Of a stretch of DNA of 64,000 bases, positions 9,633 through 18,058 are shown piece by piece. The stretch is from the NCBI GenBank assembly GCA_030644725.1, contig CP130629.1:2705501-2769500 (forward strand). The letters are read 5' to 3'. This DNA comes from Candidatus Electrothrix communis (lineage in GTDB: Bacteria; Desulfobacterota; Desulfobulbia; Desulfobulbales; Desulfobulbaceae). The first letter of the stretch is position 1, and the number at the start of each line of letters is the position of its first letter. The notes beneath the pieces are model-generated. The model was given only the letters and a program-made list of their open reading frames with translations, made no database searches and was not told where the DNA came from. Position numbers and translations under genes: made by a program.

Positions 9633-10783
9633 CACCACCCAACCCGAAAACCCTGCGTGGGAAGATTGTCTGGTTTGCCCTCAAGAACCTGCCCGGCCTG
9701 TTCTTCATCCTTATCCTGCTTGGTGCGGCCCTGCTGGTCGGACAGCGAGTTGCTGACCAAAAGGCAGCCCACAAGGAGGAGCTGAAAAACGCCACTGCTG
9801 TGGAAAATCCGCCGACCAATGTGGTTGCCCTAGAACTCAGACCAACAATTCTGCAAGACAAGATCACCCTGCCCGGCATCGTCGAACCTTGGACAAAACT
9901 GGCGCTGATGTCGAAGATCGGCGGCAGCATTGAAAAGATATTTGTCCAGGAAGGTGATCATGTCAAACAGGGCCAACTCATCGCCCGGATTGAAAACGAG
10001 GATTACCGTATCGCCCTGGAATCGGCCAAGGCCGCCTATGCTCTGGCCAAGGCTGATTACGACAGGAACAAAACCCTCCGTAAAAAAGGCATCTCCACCC
10101 AAGCCAATCTGGATGAGCAGCAATCCAAGATGCGCCAGGCCAAGGCCGCACAAAAAAACGCAGAGCTCGCCCTCTCTCGCTGCCGGGTTACCGCCCCCAT
10201 CTCCGGGATTATCAGTCAGCTGAATAGTGAAGTAGGGATGGTGGTCAACCAGATGATGCCTCAACCCATTGCTGAAATCCTCCAAATTGATCGAGTCAAG
10301 GCTGTGGTTGCTATTCCCGAGGCGGACGTGAGTGCAGTCCGGCAACTCAAGCAGGTCGGAATAGAGATTCGGTCACTGGATAATGCCCGCTTCCAGGCCC
10401 AGGTTCATTTCCTGGCTCCGGCACCAGAGACCCTGGCCCATGCCTATCGGCTTGAACTGGCTTTGAATAACCCAGAGGAAAAAATCCTGCCGGGCATGTT
10501 CCTTCAGGCAAATATCGTCAAGCAGAGCAAAGAGGACATTGTCGCGGTTCCTCTGTACACAGTTATCTCCCGAAACGACGAACAGTTTGTCTATGTGGTA
10601 GAGGACGGCATTGCCCACAAACGACCGGTGGAAACTGGTTTTACTGAGGGCTGGCAGATCCTGATCCAGAGCGGACTCCACCACGGCGAGAAGGTTATCA
10701 TCCAGGGGCACCGCAGCATAGAAGACGGACAAAAAGTCCGCGTTGTCAAGGAACTCACTGATCTCAGCGAGTTTATGCCCTGA
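9629..10783 (+). CDS. RND efflux membrane-fusion (periplasmic adaptor) protein
   Basis: The protein has 384 residues. A membrane anchor lies at about residues 14-36 after a short cytoplasmic N-terminus. The lipoyl half-motifs are clear (GGSIEKIFVQEGDHVKQGQ near residue 93, and CRVTAPISGIISQLN near 189), separated by a helical hairpin of Ala/Lys-rich coiled coil (residues about 120-180). Beta-barrel and membrane-proximal domains follow, with LPGMFLQANI near residue 290. This order is diagnostic for HlyD/AcrA-type adaptors, which link an RND pump to an outer-membrane channel. The usual next gene, the RND pump, is absent here; a candidate starts at 18059 on the same strand. No TolC-like gene is in the window. 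The 3' end overlaps the convergent NhaA-like gene by 11 bases. Confidence 0.9.
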   Translation: MTPPNPKTLRGKIVWFALKNLPGLFFILILLGAALLVGQRVADQKAAHKEELKNATAVENPPTNVVALELRPTILQDKITLPGIVEPWTKLALMSKIGGSIEKIFVQEGDHVKQGQLIARIENEDYRIALESAKAAYALAKADYDRNKTLRKKGISTQANLDEQQSKMRQAKAAQKNAELALSRCRVTAPISGIISQLNSEVGMVVNQMMPQPIAEILQIDRVKAVVAIPEADVSAVRQLKQVGIEIRSLDNARFQAQVHFLAPAPETLAHAYRLELALNNPEEKILPGMFLQANIVKQSKEDIVAVPLYTVISRNDEQFVYVVEDGIAHKRPVETGFTEGWQILIQSGLHHGEKVIIQGHRSIEDGQKVRVVKELTDLSEFMP

Positions 10784-12077
10784 TCATTTCAGATCTCTCC
10801 TTAATCGACACCTCTCGAACGACACCTGTGCCGCAGGTGTCGATTTCCTCCATCTCCTCCGTTGACCCGCCTGTGGTGCAGACTGTGGTCTGCGCAACAG
10901 AAGAAGGCAGACACATACGCAGCACCATATAACCAACAAGGCCGGAAGCCACTGAGCCCAGGATAATACCGAGCCGCTCATCAAAGGTTATATCAACACC
11001 TGTTTCTTCAAAAGCAAGCGATCCCACAAAGAGACTCATTGTAAAGCCGATCCCGCCAAGCGCTGCGGTACCGTACAAGGCCTTCCAGGACATCCCCTTG
11101 GGCAATTCAGCCAGCTTACATTGAACAGCAAGCCAACAGATCCCAAAGATACCTACCTGTTTTCCGACAAAGAGCCCTAAGGCAATCCCCAGCGGAACAT
11201 CGTGAAGAACATAGTCCAGCCCGATGCCGGAAATATTGATCCCGGCATTGGCAAAGGCAAAAATCGGCAGGACAAAAAAAGCGACAACGCAGTGGAGATC
11301 ATCTGCAATACTCTTGAGCGGCGAACGACTCGCGTCCTGCTTGGAGACCATGGGAATAAACAGGGCAAGGATGACACCGGCCAAGGTCGCATGTACCCCG
11401 GATTTCAACATGGCCACCCACATCAGGATACCTATCAGTATATACGGGCTTTTTTCCTCTGAATGACGTTTGTTCAACCAAGCCAAAATAAAAATGCAGC
11501 AAGCAACCACAACAAGAGAGAACACGGAAACGCTTGCCGTGTACAGCAGGGCTATAAGGATAATCGCGCCGATATCTGTGAATATTGCCAAGGAGGTGAG
11601 AAAGACTTTGATTCCCGTCGGCACCCTCTCCCCTAACAACGACAAGATTGCCAGCGAAAACGGCAGGCTGGTAACAACAGGCACAGCCCATCCCTTCATG
11701 GCTATGGGATCGGCAGCATTGAAAAAAGTGTAAATCAGACCCGGAACAACCATGCCGCCGACTGCCCCGAGAGCGGGCAGGATGATATTGCGTTTATCTG
11801 TAAGCTCGCCTTGTAAGATTTCTCTTTTTAATTCAAGGGTGATGAAAAAAAAGAACAGGGCCATGAGGCCGTCGTTGATCCAGAGCAAGAGGGGCTTTGC
11901 GATTTCAAAGGTTCCTATCCGAATTTCTACCGGGATATCAAGAAACAGCGCATAGTACGATTGCAGCGGTGTGTTTGCGAAGACAAAGGCAAGTACAGCT
12001 GCAACCAGCAGGACTATACCGCCGGATGATTCCAGCTTGAAAAAAGTATGTATGAATGATTCTTGGTTCTTGTTCAT
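10773..12077 (-). CDS. nhaA: NhaA-type Na+/H+ antiporter, divergent at two acidic residues
   Basis: The start at 12077 (MNKNQESF) matches the usual NhaA N-terminus; the frame runs open to 12323 but that part is unlike the family. The 434-residue protein has about eleven hydrophobic segments and conserved NhaA landmarks: WINDGLMA with the family Asp (residue 69), LELKRE with the pH-sensor glutamates, and VGKQVGI with the helix X Lys. Two landmarks differ. The helix IV motif that reads ATDIAF in E. coli reads VTSLPF (Asp133 to Ser), and the helix V motif IIDDLGAI reads IFTDIGAI (Asp163 to Thr, Asp164 kept). Asp163 and Asp164 are key residues in E. coli NhaA, so transport may have a different stoichiometry or ion. 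The C-terminal 60 residues are extra, with Cys and acidic residues. Confidence 0.88.
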   Translation of the reverse strand: MNKNQESFIHTFFKLESSGGIVLLVAAVLAFVFANTPLQSYYALFLDIPVEIRIGTFEIAKPLLLWINDGLMALFFFFITLELKREILQGELTDKRNIILPALGAVGGMVVPGLIYTFFNAADPIAMKGWAVPVVTSLPFSLAILSLLGERVPTGIKVFLTSLAIFTDIGAIILIALLYTASVSVFSLVVVACCIFILAWLNKRHSEEKSPYILIGILMWVAMLKSGVHATLAGVILALFIPMVSKQDASRSPLKSIADDLHCVVAFFVLPIFAFANAGINISGIGLDYVLHDVPLGIALGLFVGKQVGIFGICWLAVQCKLAELPKGMSWKALYGTAALGGIGFTMSLFVGSLAFEETGVDITFDERLGIILGSVASGLVGYMVLRMCLPSSVAQTTVCTTGGSTEEMEEIDTCGTGVVREVSIKERSEMIRA

Positions 12078-12287
12078 TTTTCTCGTTATGCGGTGGTGGA
12101 ACTCAGTCCTCGCCTGATAGCGGATAGCTTTTTTCGCAGGGGCTTTCTCACGACCAAGCCGAAACTGTTGAGTTTTCGTATTATATTGAGTACTCGTAGT
12201 GTGTTGTACAATTTCAACCAGAAGCATAAGGTAAGATACACCGAATTGCTTTCGATGGGAAGCAGGTAGCTTTTGATTGCTTGCGGT

Positions 12288-12352
12288 ATTCGAACCTGTG
12301 ACTCCTCCCTGTAACCCCATCACTGCGCACTCCTATTTTGCTCTGTGATACC
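12288..12352. repeat. Left copy of an imperfect repeat flanking the KAP insert
   Basis: This copy contains ATTCGAACC (12288-12296), ATCACTGCGC (12319-12328) and TGTGATAC (12344-12351). The same three blocks occur in the same order and orientation at 14716-14772. The last two blocks are exactly 25 bases apart, start to start, in both copies, with ATTTTG conserved between them. Read on the minus strand, GGTTCGAAT resembles a tRNA T-arm, but no complete tRNA folds here. Confidence 0.6.
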
Positions 12353-12541
12353 GGCATGGGTACATTTCTTATCACGGATGACGGCGTGAGAGGCCGTGAA
12401 GAACAAAGCATTCAGACAGTTTTATGCGGTTTTTCGCCGCTTGAGACTGATCCGCACCGATCCGTTTGCAGCCCGCAAGCCCGCAATCAGCCTTCTGAAC
12501 GCGGTTTTTCACCTCTCCGTCTTTCCATTACGGCTTTTCCA

Positions 12542-12569
12542 TTGACTTTTCAGCATGATATTCTATTTT
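12542..12569 (+). promoter_or_regulatory. Candidate promoter of the KAP NTPase gene
   Basis: TTGACT (12542-12547) and TATTTT (12564-12569) are separated by 16 bases and lie about 70 bases before the start codon, at the point where the sequence becomes AT-rich. The -35 box matches five of six consensus bases and the -10 box four of six. Confidence 0.4.
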
Positions 12570-12636
12570 ACTGAGCAGTAGGCTGTCGGGCTGTCCCTGA
12601 TTTATTCGTTTAACATTTTGGTATTCTTGAAAAACT

Positions 12637-14543
12637 ATGACTTTACTAAATCAACATGTAACTGAATATCTCAATTATTATTCTAAACTTAAAACCTCAC
12701 CCGGATATGCCGTTCTCCTTAAAGGAAAATGGGGTTGTGGAAAAACGTGGTTTATAAAAAAATATCGTGATGAAATAAATGATGATTGTGAAGGAAAGCA
12801 AAAAAATCGTTGTAAATGTTTGTATGTGAGTTTGTATGGTGTTACAAGTTACGGAGAAATTGAACATATATTTTTTCAGCAATTACACCCTGTTCTTTCT
12901 TCTAAAGGGATGGCGATAACTGGTAAAATACTAAAAGGTTTAATCAAAACATCAATAAAAATTGATATAGATGGTGATGGCAAGAGCGATGGTTCTGTGG
13001 GGTCCCAAATACCAGATCTTAATTTACCAGAAGAATTTTTAAATACCGATGATAGTATTTTGATTTTTGATGATTTGGAGAGGTGCGGGATAAATCAAGA
13101 AGATATTCTTGGTTATATAAATTATTTTGTTGAGTATCAAGGGTTGAAGGTGATCATAATAGCTAATGAAGAAGCTATTATAGATAAAGAAAAATATATT
13201 GTAGAAAATGATAGTACAGCTGTATCTTATAAAGAGAAAAAAGAAAAGATTGTCGGGAAAACATTGGAAATAAAATCGGATGCCGATTCAGCTATTGATA
13301 ATTTTATAAATGATATAGATAATGAATCTTTAAGAAGCTCAATAAAAGATAAAAAAAGTTTAATTTTAGATATTTATAGCGGTTCGTCCTATGATAATCT
13401 TAGACACTTGAAGCAAGGGATATTGGATTATGCACGTTTAGTTAGTTCGTTCGATAATGATGTGCAAAATAATACTGAATTCATAAGTCATTTTATTAAG
13501 GTTTTTTTTCCATTATATTTTGAGATTAGAAGTGGAAAGTTTAATGCTGAGGATATTAAGGATGTAAATTGCATTCTTGCAAATTATCGTAATGAAAATA
13601 ATGAAATGGTAAATTTAAATAAAAGCTTAAAAAATATAATTACCAAGAATCATTTGATTTGCTTTTTTCCTTAGAATTTTGGATTGATTTTTTTGAAAAA
13701 GGATTAATAAACAATGAAATGATTGAAAATGATTTAGGTAATATAAAATATTTCAGTTCATCACATAGGGAAAGCTGGAGAACACTCTGGTGTTATCATG
13801 AACTAGATGACGAGTCTTTCAAGGAGACCATTTCGAAAGTTGAGAAAGAACTTGACAATAATGATTATCAGGACCCAGGAGTGATTTTACATATAGCAGG
13901 TATGTTTCTTGATTTTTCCCATAATGGTATTTACGAGGGAAGTAACGATGAAATATCTAAAAGAATAATGTCAGCTATTTCTAATTTACCAGAAAATCCA
14001 TTGATTGATTTTATTGACTTTGAAAAATTTAATTATACTGATAGTTATCGAGGTTTATCTTTTCAAGGAAATGAGCTTGATGAGTTTAAAGATATAAAAA
14101 AACAAATAGTGAATTTTGCAAAAAATAAGAAGGAGTCTAACCTGCCTGATGAGGCTTCTTGTTTGTTAACTACTATGAAGACAGATACTGATTTATTTTG
14201 GAGAAAAGTAACACCAGGACCTTCAATTGATTCTGTTTATCACAATGTACCGATATTACATCATATTGAAACATCAGATTTTTTACGTGCGTATACTGAA
14301 ACTCCTCCTGAAAGTAGAAGATTTGTATTTTATGCAATAAAAGGTAGATATTGTGAATCGATGTACTGTAATTTATTAAAAGAAGAATTGATTTGGCTTA
14401 GAAAAATAAGAGAAGTTTTTTATAACTATTCGCTTGCTAATGAAGGGAAGCTTTCGTCGCTTGTTGTGAAGCAACGCCTTGGAGATATTGATGAATCTAT
14501 CGATTGTCTAGAAAAGTGCTGCCAATGTGAACAACAGGTTTGA
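12637..14543 (+). pseudogene. KAP-type P-loop NTPase, one frameshift
   Basis: Two frames (12637-13674 and 13659-14543) join into one protein if one T is added to the T6 run at 13663-13668, giving 1908 bases and 635 residues. The N-terminal P-loop module has Walker A GKWGCGKT (residues 30-37), Walker B ILIFDDLER (141-149) and a following IIIANEEAI (173-181), the pattern of KAP-family NTPases. The C-terminal half is helical, Lys/Glu/Asn-rich and unfamiliar; no membrane segments are evident. KAP ATPases occur in mobile regions, and some relatives take part in phage exclusion, so defence is a reasonable but unproven guess. The gene is far more AT-rich than its neighbours, is flanked by related repeats and ends at its own terminator, all signs of transfer. 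A -1 slip at T6 is a biological alternative to an assembly error. Confidence 0.7.
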
Positions 14544-14662
14544 TATGACATTCATTTTGTGGATGGAAAGTCGCATAATGTGTGATTATGTTAAATTTGA
14601 CTTGCTGTTATTATTTGCTTATCATTATCAATAATTGTTCTTGATTGTCTTCTTTGACTTGG

Positions 14663-14697
14663 CCGGGTTACGTGCTTAGCGCGTAACCCGGTTTTTT
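14663..14697 (+). terminator. Rho-independent terminator after the KAP gene
   Basis: A 13-bp stem (CCGGGTTACGTGC pairing with GCGCGTAACCCGG, one G-T pair) closes a TTA loop and is followed by six T. It lies 120 bases after the KAP stop codon. Confidence 0.88.
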
Positions 14698-14715
14698 CTT
14701 TGTCCTGGCTCTGGG

Positions 14716-14772
14716 ATTCGAACCCGCGATCCCAGCCTGATCACTGCGCGGGCTGATTTTGGGGTGTGATAC
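14716..14772. repeat. Right copy of the repeat flanking the KAP insert
   Basis: The copy holds ATTCGAACC (14716-14724), ATCACTGCGC (14740-14749) and TGTGATAC (14765-14772), in the same order as the left copy at 12288-12352. The T-arm-like core here is also part of an inverted repeat, CTGGGAT and ATCCCAG, 11 bases apart. The two copies enclose the AT-rich KAP gene, so they could be remnants of attachment sites or of a tRNA-derived repeat family. Confidence 0.6.
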
Positions 14773-14923
14773 GAGAGGGGATACTTTTTCCTATTTGAGG
14801 AAAGTTGTTCTTTACTTTTAAAAAGCCAGAGTGTTTATTTTAGAAATACTGAACGACACACCGCCATAAAAGCAGTACCTTGTTGTTCTTGTTTTTTGTT
14901 TTCGCGTCGCCTTCTCTTTTGAG

Positions 14924-14952
14924 TTGGCGGAGTTGTCGGGAAGCTATATATT
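14924..14952 (+). promoter_or_regulatory. Candidate promoter of the dsbB-dsbA pair
   Basis: TTGGCG (14924-14929) and TATATT (14947-14952) are 17 bases apart and end 31 bases before the dsbB start codon. They match four of six and five of six consensus bases. Confidence 0.5.
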
Positions 14953-14983
14953 CTAAGCCTGGCTCAATCTTAAAAAGATAAAT

Positions 14984-15421
14984 ATGACGAATTCAGATCA
15001 AATGTCCAATGCAAACTGGGCAATTCTTTTTTCATGCTGGCTACTAGCATGCATCTCTGCACTGGGAAGCCTGTTTTTTAGCGAAATAATGAATTTTGCT
15101 CCCTGTGTTTTATGTTGGTACGAGAGAGTTTGTTTGTACCCCTTGGTTTTAATTTTTTCAATGGGGCTCTTTTCTTTTGATAAAAGCGTTGTGAGATTTT
15201 CCCTCCCCTTAGCTTTAATAGGATGGTTTATCACGCTTTATCATAACCTTCTCTATGCTGGAATTATCCCTGAAAGCATACAGCCCTGCACCCAAGGCGT
15301 TTCATGCACAGAGGATTACATCGACGTGTTTGGTGTTTTCTCAATTCCGATGCTTGCGTTAATATCATTCTCAATCATAGCAACATTATTATTTATTTTA
15401 AAAAGAAAGCTTTCCAAATGA
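14984..15421 (+). CDS. dsbB: DsbB-type disulfide bond formation membrane protein
   Basis: The product has 145 residues with four membrane segments. Two periplasmic cysteine pairs are visible: CVLC (in PCVLCWYERVC, just after helix 1) and CTQGVSC in the second loop, which has the C-x5-C spacing of BdbC-like members rather than that of E. coli DsbB. Such proteins reoxidise a DsbA-type partner and pass electrons to quinone. The dsbA start codon overlaps the dsbB stop (ATGA at 15418-15421), so the pair is coupled. Like the KAP gene upstream, the two are more AT-rich than the rest of the window and may have arrived together with it. A second ATG lies six codons downstream; I kept the first because the promoter lies close. 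Confidence 0.88.
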   Translation: MTNSDQMSNANWAILFSCWLLACISALGSLFFSEIMNFAPCVLCWYERVCLYPLVLIFSMGLFSFDKSVVRFSLPLALIGWFITLYHNLLYAGIIPESIQPCTQGVSCTEDYIDVFGVFSIPMLALISFSIIATLLFILKRKLSK

Positions 15422-16068
15422 AAAGAGAACATATAGTTATAGTTTCTGCGATATTCCTGATAGTCGTATTTATACTTGGTGCCTCTTTCTATAAGAAACA
15501 GCAATCAGAAAAATTAGGCTTTATGGCCAAAGAAAACACTTCAACGTTTGTAAGAGAGCATTCACTGACGCTTGGCAGTGCTGATGCAAAAGTTTACCTC
15601 GTAGAGTTTTTCGACCCCGCATGTGAAACCTGTAGAGCATTTTATCCTTTCATTAAAAAAATGATGGCTGCTAACCCAGGGAAGATTAAACTCGTTATGA
15701 GGTATGCCCCTTTTCATGAGGGCGCAGATTATGTTGTGAAAATGCTTGAAGCCGCGAGAATACAGGGGAAATACTGGGAAACCTTGGAGGTTATGTATAA
15801 ATACCAACCTCTTTGGGCAAGCCATCATAACCCACAGTCTCAATTATTATGGCGAGTTCTTCCAGAGGCAGGGCTCGATTTAGAACAACTTGAAAAGGAC
15901 ATTAATAGCCCTGCAATTGATCAACTTATCAAACAAGATCTTGCAGATGCTCAAGCTCTCAATGTCAAAAAAACACCTGGTTTTATTGTAAACGGGAAGC
16001 CACTTCAAGACTTTGGCTACAATCAATTAATCGAGTTAGTGGAAGCTGAAATTAAAGCAAATTATTAA
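15418..16068 (+). CDS. DsbA/BdbD-like thioredoxin-fold oxidoreductase
   Basis: The start is the ATG at 15418 overlapping the dsbB stop; upstream in-frame codons overlap dsbB. The product has 216 residues. An N-terminal membrane anchor or uncleaved signal (about residues 5-23) is followed by a periplasmic thioredoxin-fold domain with the active site CETC (in FDPACETCRAFYPF) and a cis-Pro loop in KKTPGFIVNG. The CxxC dipeptide Glu-Thr differs from the Pro-His of E. coli DsbA and is common in BdbD-like enzymes. It introduces disulfides into exported proteins and is reoxidised by the adjacent DsbB. Its substrates here are unknown; cysteine-bearing cytochromes and small secreted proteins in the window are possible clients (inference). 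Confidence 0.88.
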   Translation: MKREHIVIVSAIFLIVVFILGASFYKKQQSEKLGFMAKENTSTFVREHSLTLGSADAKVYLVEFFDPACETCRAFYPFIKKMMAANPGKIKLVMRYAPFHEGADYVVKMLEAARIQGKYWETLEVMYKYQPLWASHHNPQSQLLWRVLPEAGLDLEQLEKDINSPAIDQLIKQDLADAQALNVKKTPGFIVNGKPLQDFGYNQLIELVEAEIKANY

Positions 16069-16090
16069 GCTTAAACTGACCGTTGCGGAT

Positions 16091-17680
16091 CTAGGGAAGG
16101 GGAAGTGTAAAAGAGAACTGCGAGCCAACCCCTTCTTTAGATTCCACCCATATCCTGCCGCCAAGCATTTCAACATAAGCCTTTGCAATCGCAAGGCCCA
16201 ACCCTGAGCCCTCAAAAGCTCTTGAGCATTCAAGGTCAGCCTGTTCAAAGCGGTTAAAAACAGCTTTAATCCTGGATTGCGGAATGCCTATCCCTGTATC
16301 TTTTACATAAAATCCCAACTCATTATAACCATTGTCCGTAATTAATGAACAGCCGATGGTTACCTGACCTTGATCAGTAAACTTGATCGCGTTTTTAATC
16401 AAGCTTGAGAGTATCTCCTCAAGTTTTTGTTTATCTGTAAAAACGCCTGGATCGCTCTCTGCAAGTGAAGATCTGCAAATCAGTTCGAGCCCTTTTGCCG
16501 CAGCTTTCATGTTGAAAAAATCATATTGCTCATCAATAAGTTGATTAACATCTGTTGCAATTTTTATAACCTCAACCTGCCCGGCTTCAATTTTCGAAAT
16601 ATCAATAAGATCATTTATGGTGCCCAACATACGCCCACTGCTTTCTTTAATAATTTTTATATAATGCCCCTGCTCTTCTCCCATCAGCTGCGGTTCTTTT
16701 AATAAATCGACAAACCCTAAAATACCATTCATCGGGGTACGAATTTCGTGGCTCATATTTGCAAGAAAGGCACTTTTTAAGCGATCGCTTTCTTCAGCTT
16801 TTTCTTTAGCTTTGATTAATTCCTGTTCCACCTTCTTACGATCGGTTATGTCGCTTAATGAAGTAACTCGAACCGTTTTTCCTTTGTAGTGCATCATTTT
16901 TCCTTGTATCATGCACGGAAATGTCGTTCCATCTTTTTTAATTGCTAATGTTTCATAAGGCTGTTCATAGCCGACAAGCATATTATTCATTACTTTTTCT
17001 CTGCATTCGGGTGCAATCCAGTCTGTTCCATATCTGCCCATTGCTTCTTCATTCGAATACCCAAATTTTTTTTCAGCACTCAAGTTTTGTTCAATACACC
17101 TGCCTTGCTCGGAAAGGAAAACACTTTCAAAGGCGGCTTCACTTAATCCGCGATATTTCGCCCTGCTCTCCTCAAGTTCCAGCTCGGCCTGCCTGCGTTC
17201 GGAGATATCATCAAATATCGCCGAAAACACATCTTTTTTACATTTGAAAGCAAAAACAGAATAATATTTATTCGTTCGCTCGTGATACATTTCAAAATTA
17301 ATCGGATTTCCCGTTGTCACTACTTCACTAAATTTTGCAAACCATCCAGGCTCGGTTCCGGGCAGCATTTCTGACACCTTCTTACCCATTGCGGCTTCCT
17401 TTTCCAGACCGGTAAACTTTTCATAGATTGGATTCATATCTTGATATATGCAATCCGAAATATTTCCATTTTTATCATATATTACCTTGCAAAAAACAAC
17501 ACCAGCCAGCATTTTATTAAATAAAAAGTCAAACTTTTCCGAGGACTCTTGAGCTGCTTGCTCTACCGAAATGTGTCCTACACATCCTTCTTGTAAAGAC
17601 TCTTTCAATACATCATATTGTTGTTGTAATCTTTGTAATTCAATCGCGAGTTCTTCTTTGGTTTTTTCTTTATCATTCAT
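16091..17680 (-). CDS. PAS-PAS sensor histidine kinase
   Basis: The 529-residue protein starts at an ATG preceded by AAGGAAG. An N-terminal coiled coil (residues 1-30) is followed by two PAS domains, roughly 47-165 and 170-285; the second ends with SLSDITDRKKVEQEL. The HisKA domain has the phosphoacceptor in [19 protein letters not shown]. The ATP-binding domain shows the N box LIKNAIKF, the G1 box VKDTGIGIP and the G2 box EGSGLGLAIAK. No membrane segments are present, so it is a soluble kinase sensing an internal signal. No response regulator adjoins it, so it is an orphan kinase. It is convergent with dsbA, leaving a 22-base gap. Confidence 0.92.
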   Translation of the reverse strand: MNDKEKTKEELAIELQRLQQQYDVLKESLQEGCVGHISVEQAAQESSEKFDFLFNKMLAGVVFCKVIYDKNGNISDCIYQDMNPIYEKFTGLEKEAAMGKKVSEMLPGTEPGWFAKFSEVVTTGNPINFEMYHERTNKYYSVFAFKCKKDVFSAIFDDISERRQAELELEESRAKYRGLSEAAFESVFLSEQGRCIEQNLSAEKKFGYSNEEAMGRYGTDWIAPECREKVMNNMLVGYEQPYETLAIKKDGTTFPCMIQGKMMHYKGKTVRVTSLSDITDRKKVEQELIKAKEKAEESDRLKSAFLANMSHEIRTPMNGILGFVDLLKEPQLMGEEQGHYIKIIKESSGRMLGTINDLIDISKIEAGQVEVIKIATDVNQLIDEQYDFFNMKAAAKGLELICRSSLAESDPGVFTDKQKLEEILSSLIKNAIKFTDQGQVTIGCSLITDNGYNELGFYVKDTGIGIPQSRIKAVFNRFEQADLECSRAFEGSGLGLAIAKAYVEMLGGRIWVESKEGVGSQFSFTLPLP

Positions 17681-18058
17681 GAAATTCTTCCTTTAAAAGG
17701 ATATTTTCTTGTAACCAAAGTTGCTGCCCATAAGAATAAAGCACAACGTGGTTTTTGATTTGAGATTTCTTTCATGTGTGCTGTAACTTTTTAACTCGCT
17801 ACCGCCGTGTGACAGATGGAAAGTCGGGTCATTATTATACAGCCGCACACTTTTCAGCACCAGACATAACAGCCTGATAAAACTACCACTCCCAAACACT
17901 TGCCGCAAGCAGAATATACTACTCTGTCACCGCTCAGCCAAAATGCAAGCTTACCGGCCACCTCAGCAGCACTCCTTCCTTGACGCAACCCCCAACACCT
18001 TGTAAAATCGACCGCAGTCAATATTCATCTTCAGCAACAACTCAGGGAAATTCGCACC
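17681..18058. other. Intergenic region between kinase and RND pump genes
   Basis: These 378 bases lie between divergent genes and must hold both promoters. I found no convincing -35/-10 pair, repeat or RNA structure. The ribosome binding site of the kinase is at its left end. Confidence 0.4.

Larger units (their letters stand above)
12078..12636. other. Non-coding stretch between the NhaA-like gene and the KAP gene
   Basis: These 559 bases carry the first tRNA-T-arm-like repeat (12288-12352) and a candidate promoter (12542-12569). Open frames within it look non-coding. The base composition turns AT-rich near 12540, where the KAP insert begins. Confidence 0.5.
14544..14983. other. Non-coding stretch between the KAP gene and dsbB
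   Basis: These 440 bases hold a strong terminator (14663-14697), the right copy of the flanking repeat (14716-14772) and a good promoter for dsbB (14924-14952). I see no coding frame. Confidence 0.6.

Noticed and set aside
10773-12323. N-terminal extension of the NhaA-like gene to 12323
   Set aside because: The extra 82 residues are unlike any NhaA N-terminus and span a repeat; the start at 12077 fits the family.
12338-12574. A 78-codon open frame before the KAP gene
   Set aside because: It has no ribosome binding site, overlaps the flanking repeat and resembles no protein.
13659-13674. Programmed -1 ribosomal frameshift in the KAP gene
   Set aside because: The T6 run is only partly a slippery heptamer and no downstream stem is evident; the shared one-base-loss pattern elsewhere makes an undercall more likely, so it is recorded only as an alternative.
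14701-14772. A possible tRNA gene on the minus strand from the T-arm-like sequence
   Set aside because: Only the T-arm core is recognisable; no anticodon arm, D-arm or matching acceptor stem can be folded, and the same block recurs without a tRNA at 12288-12352.
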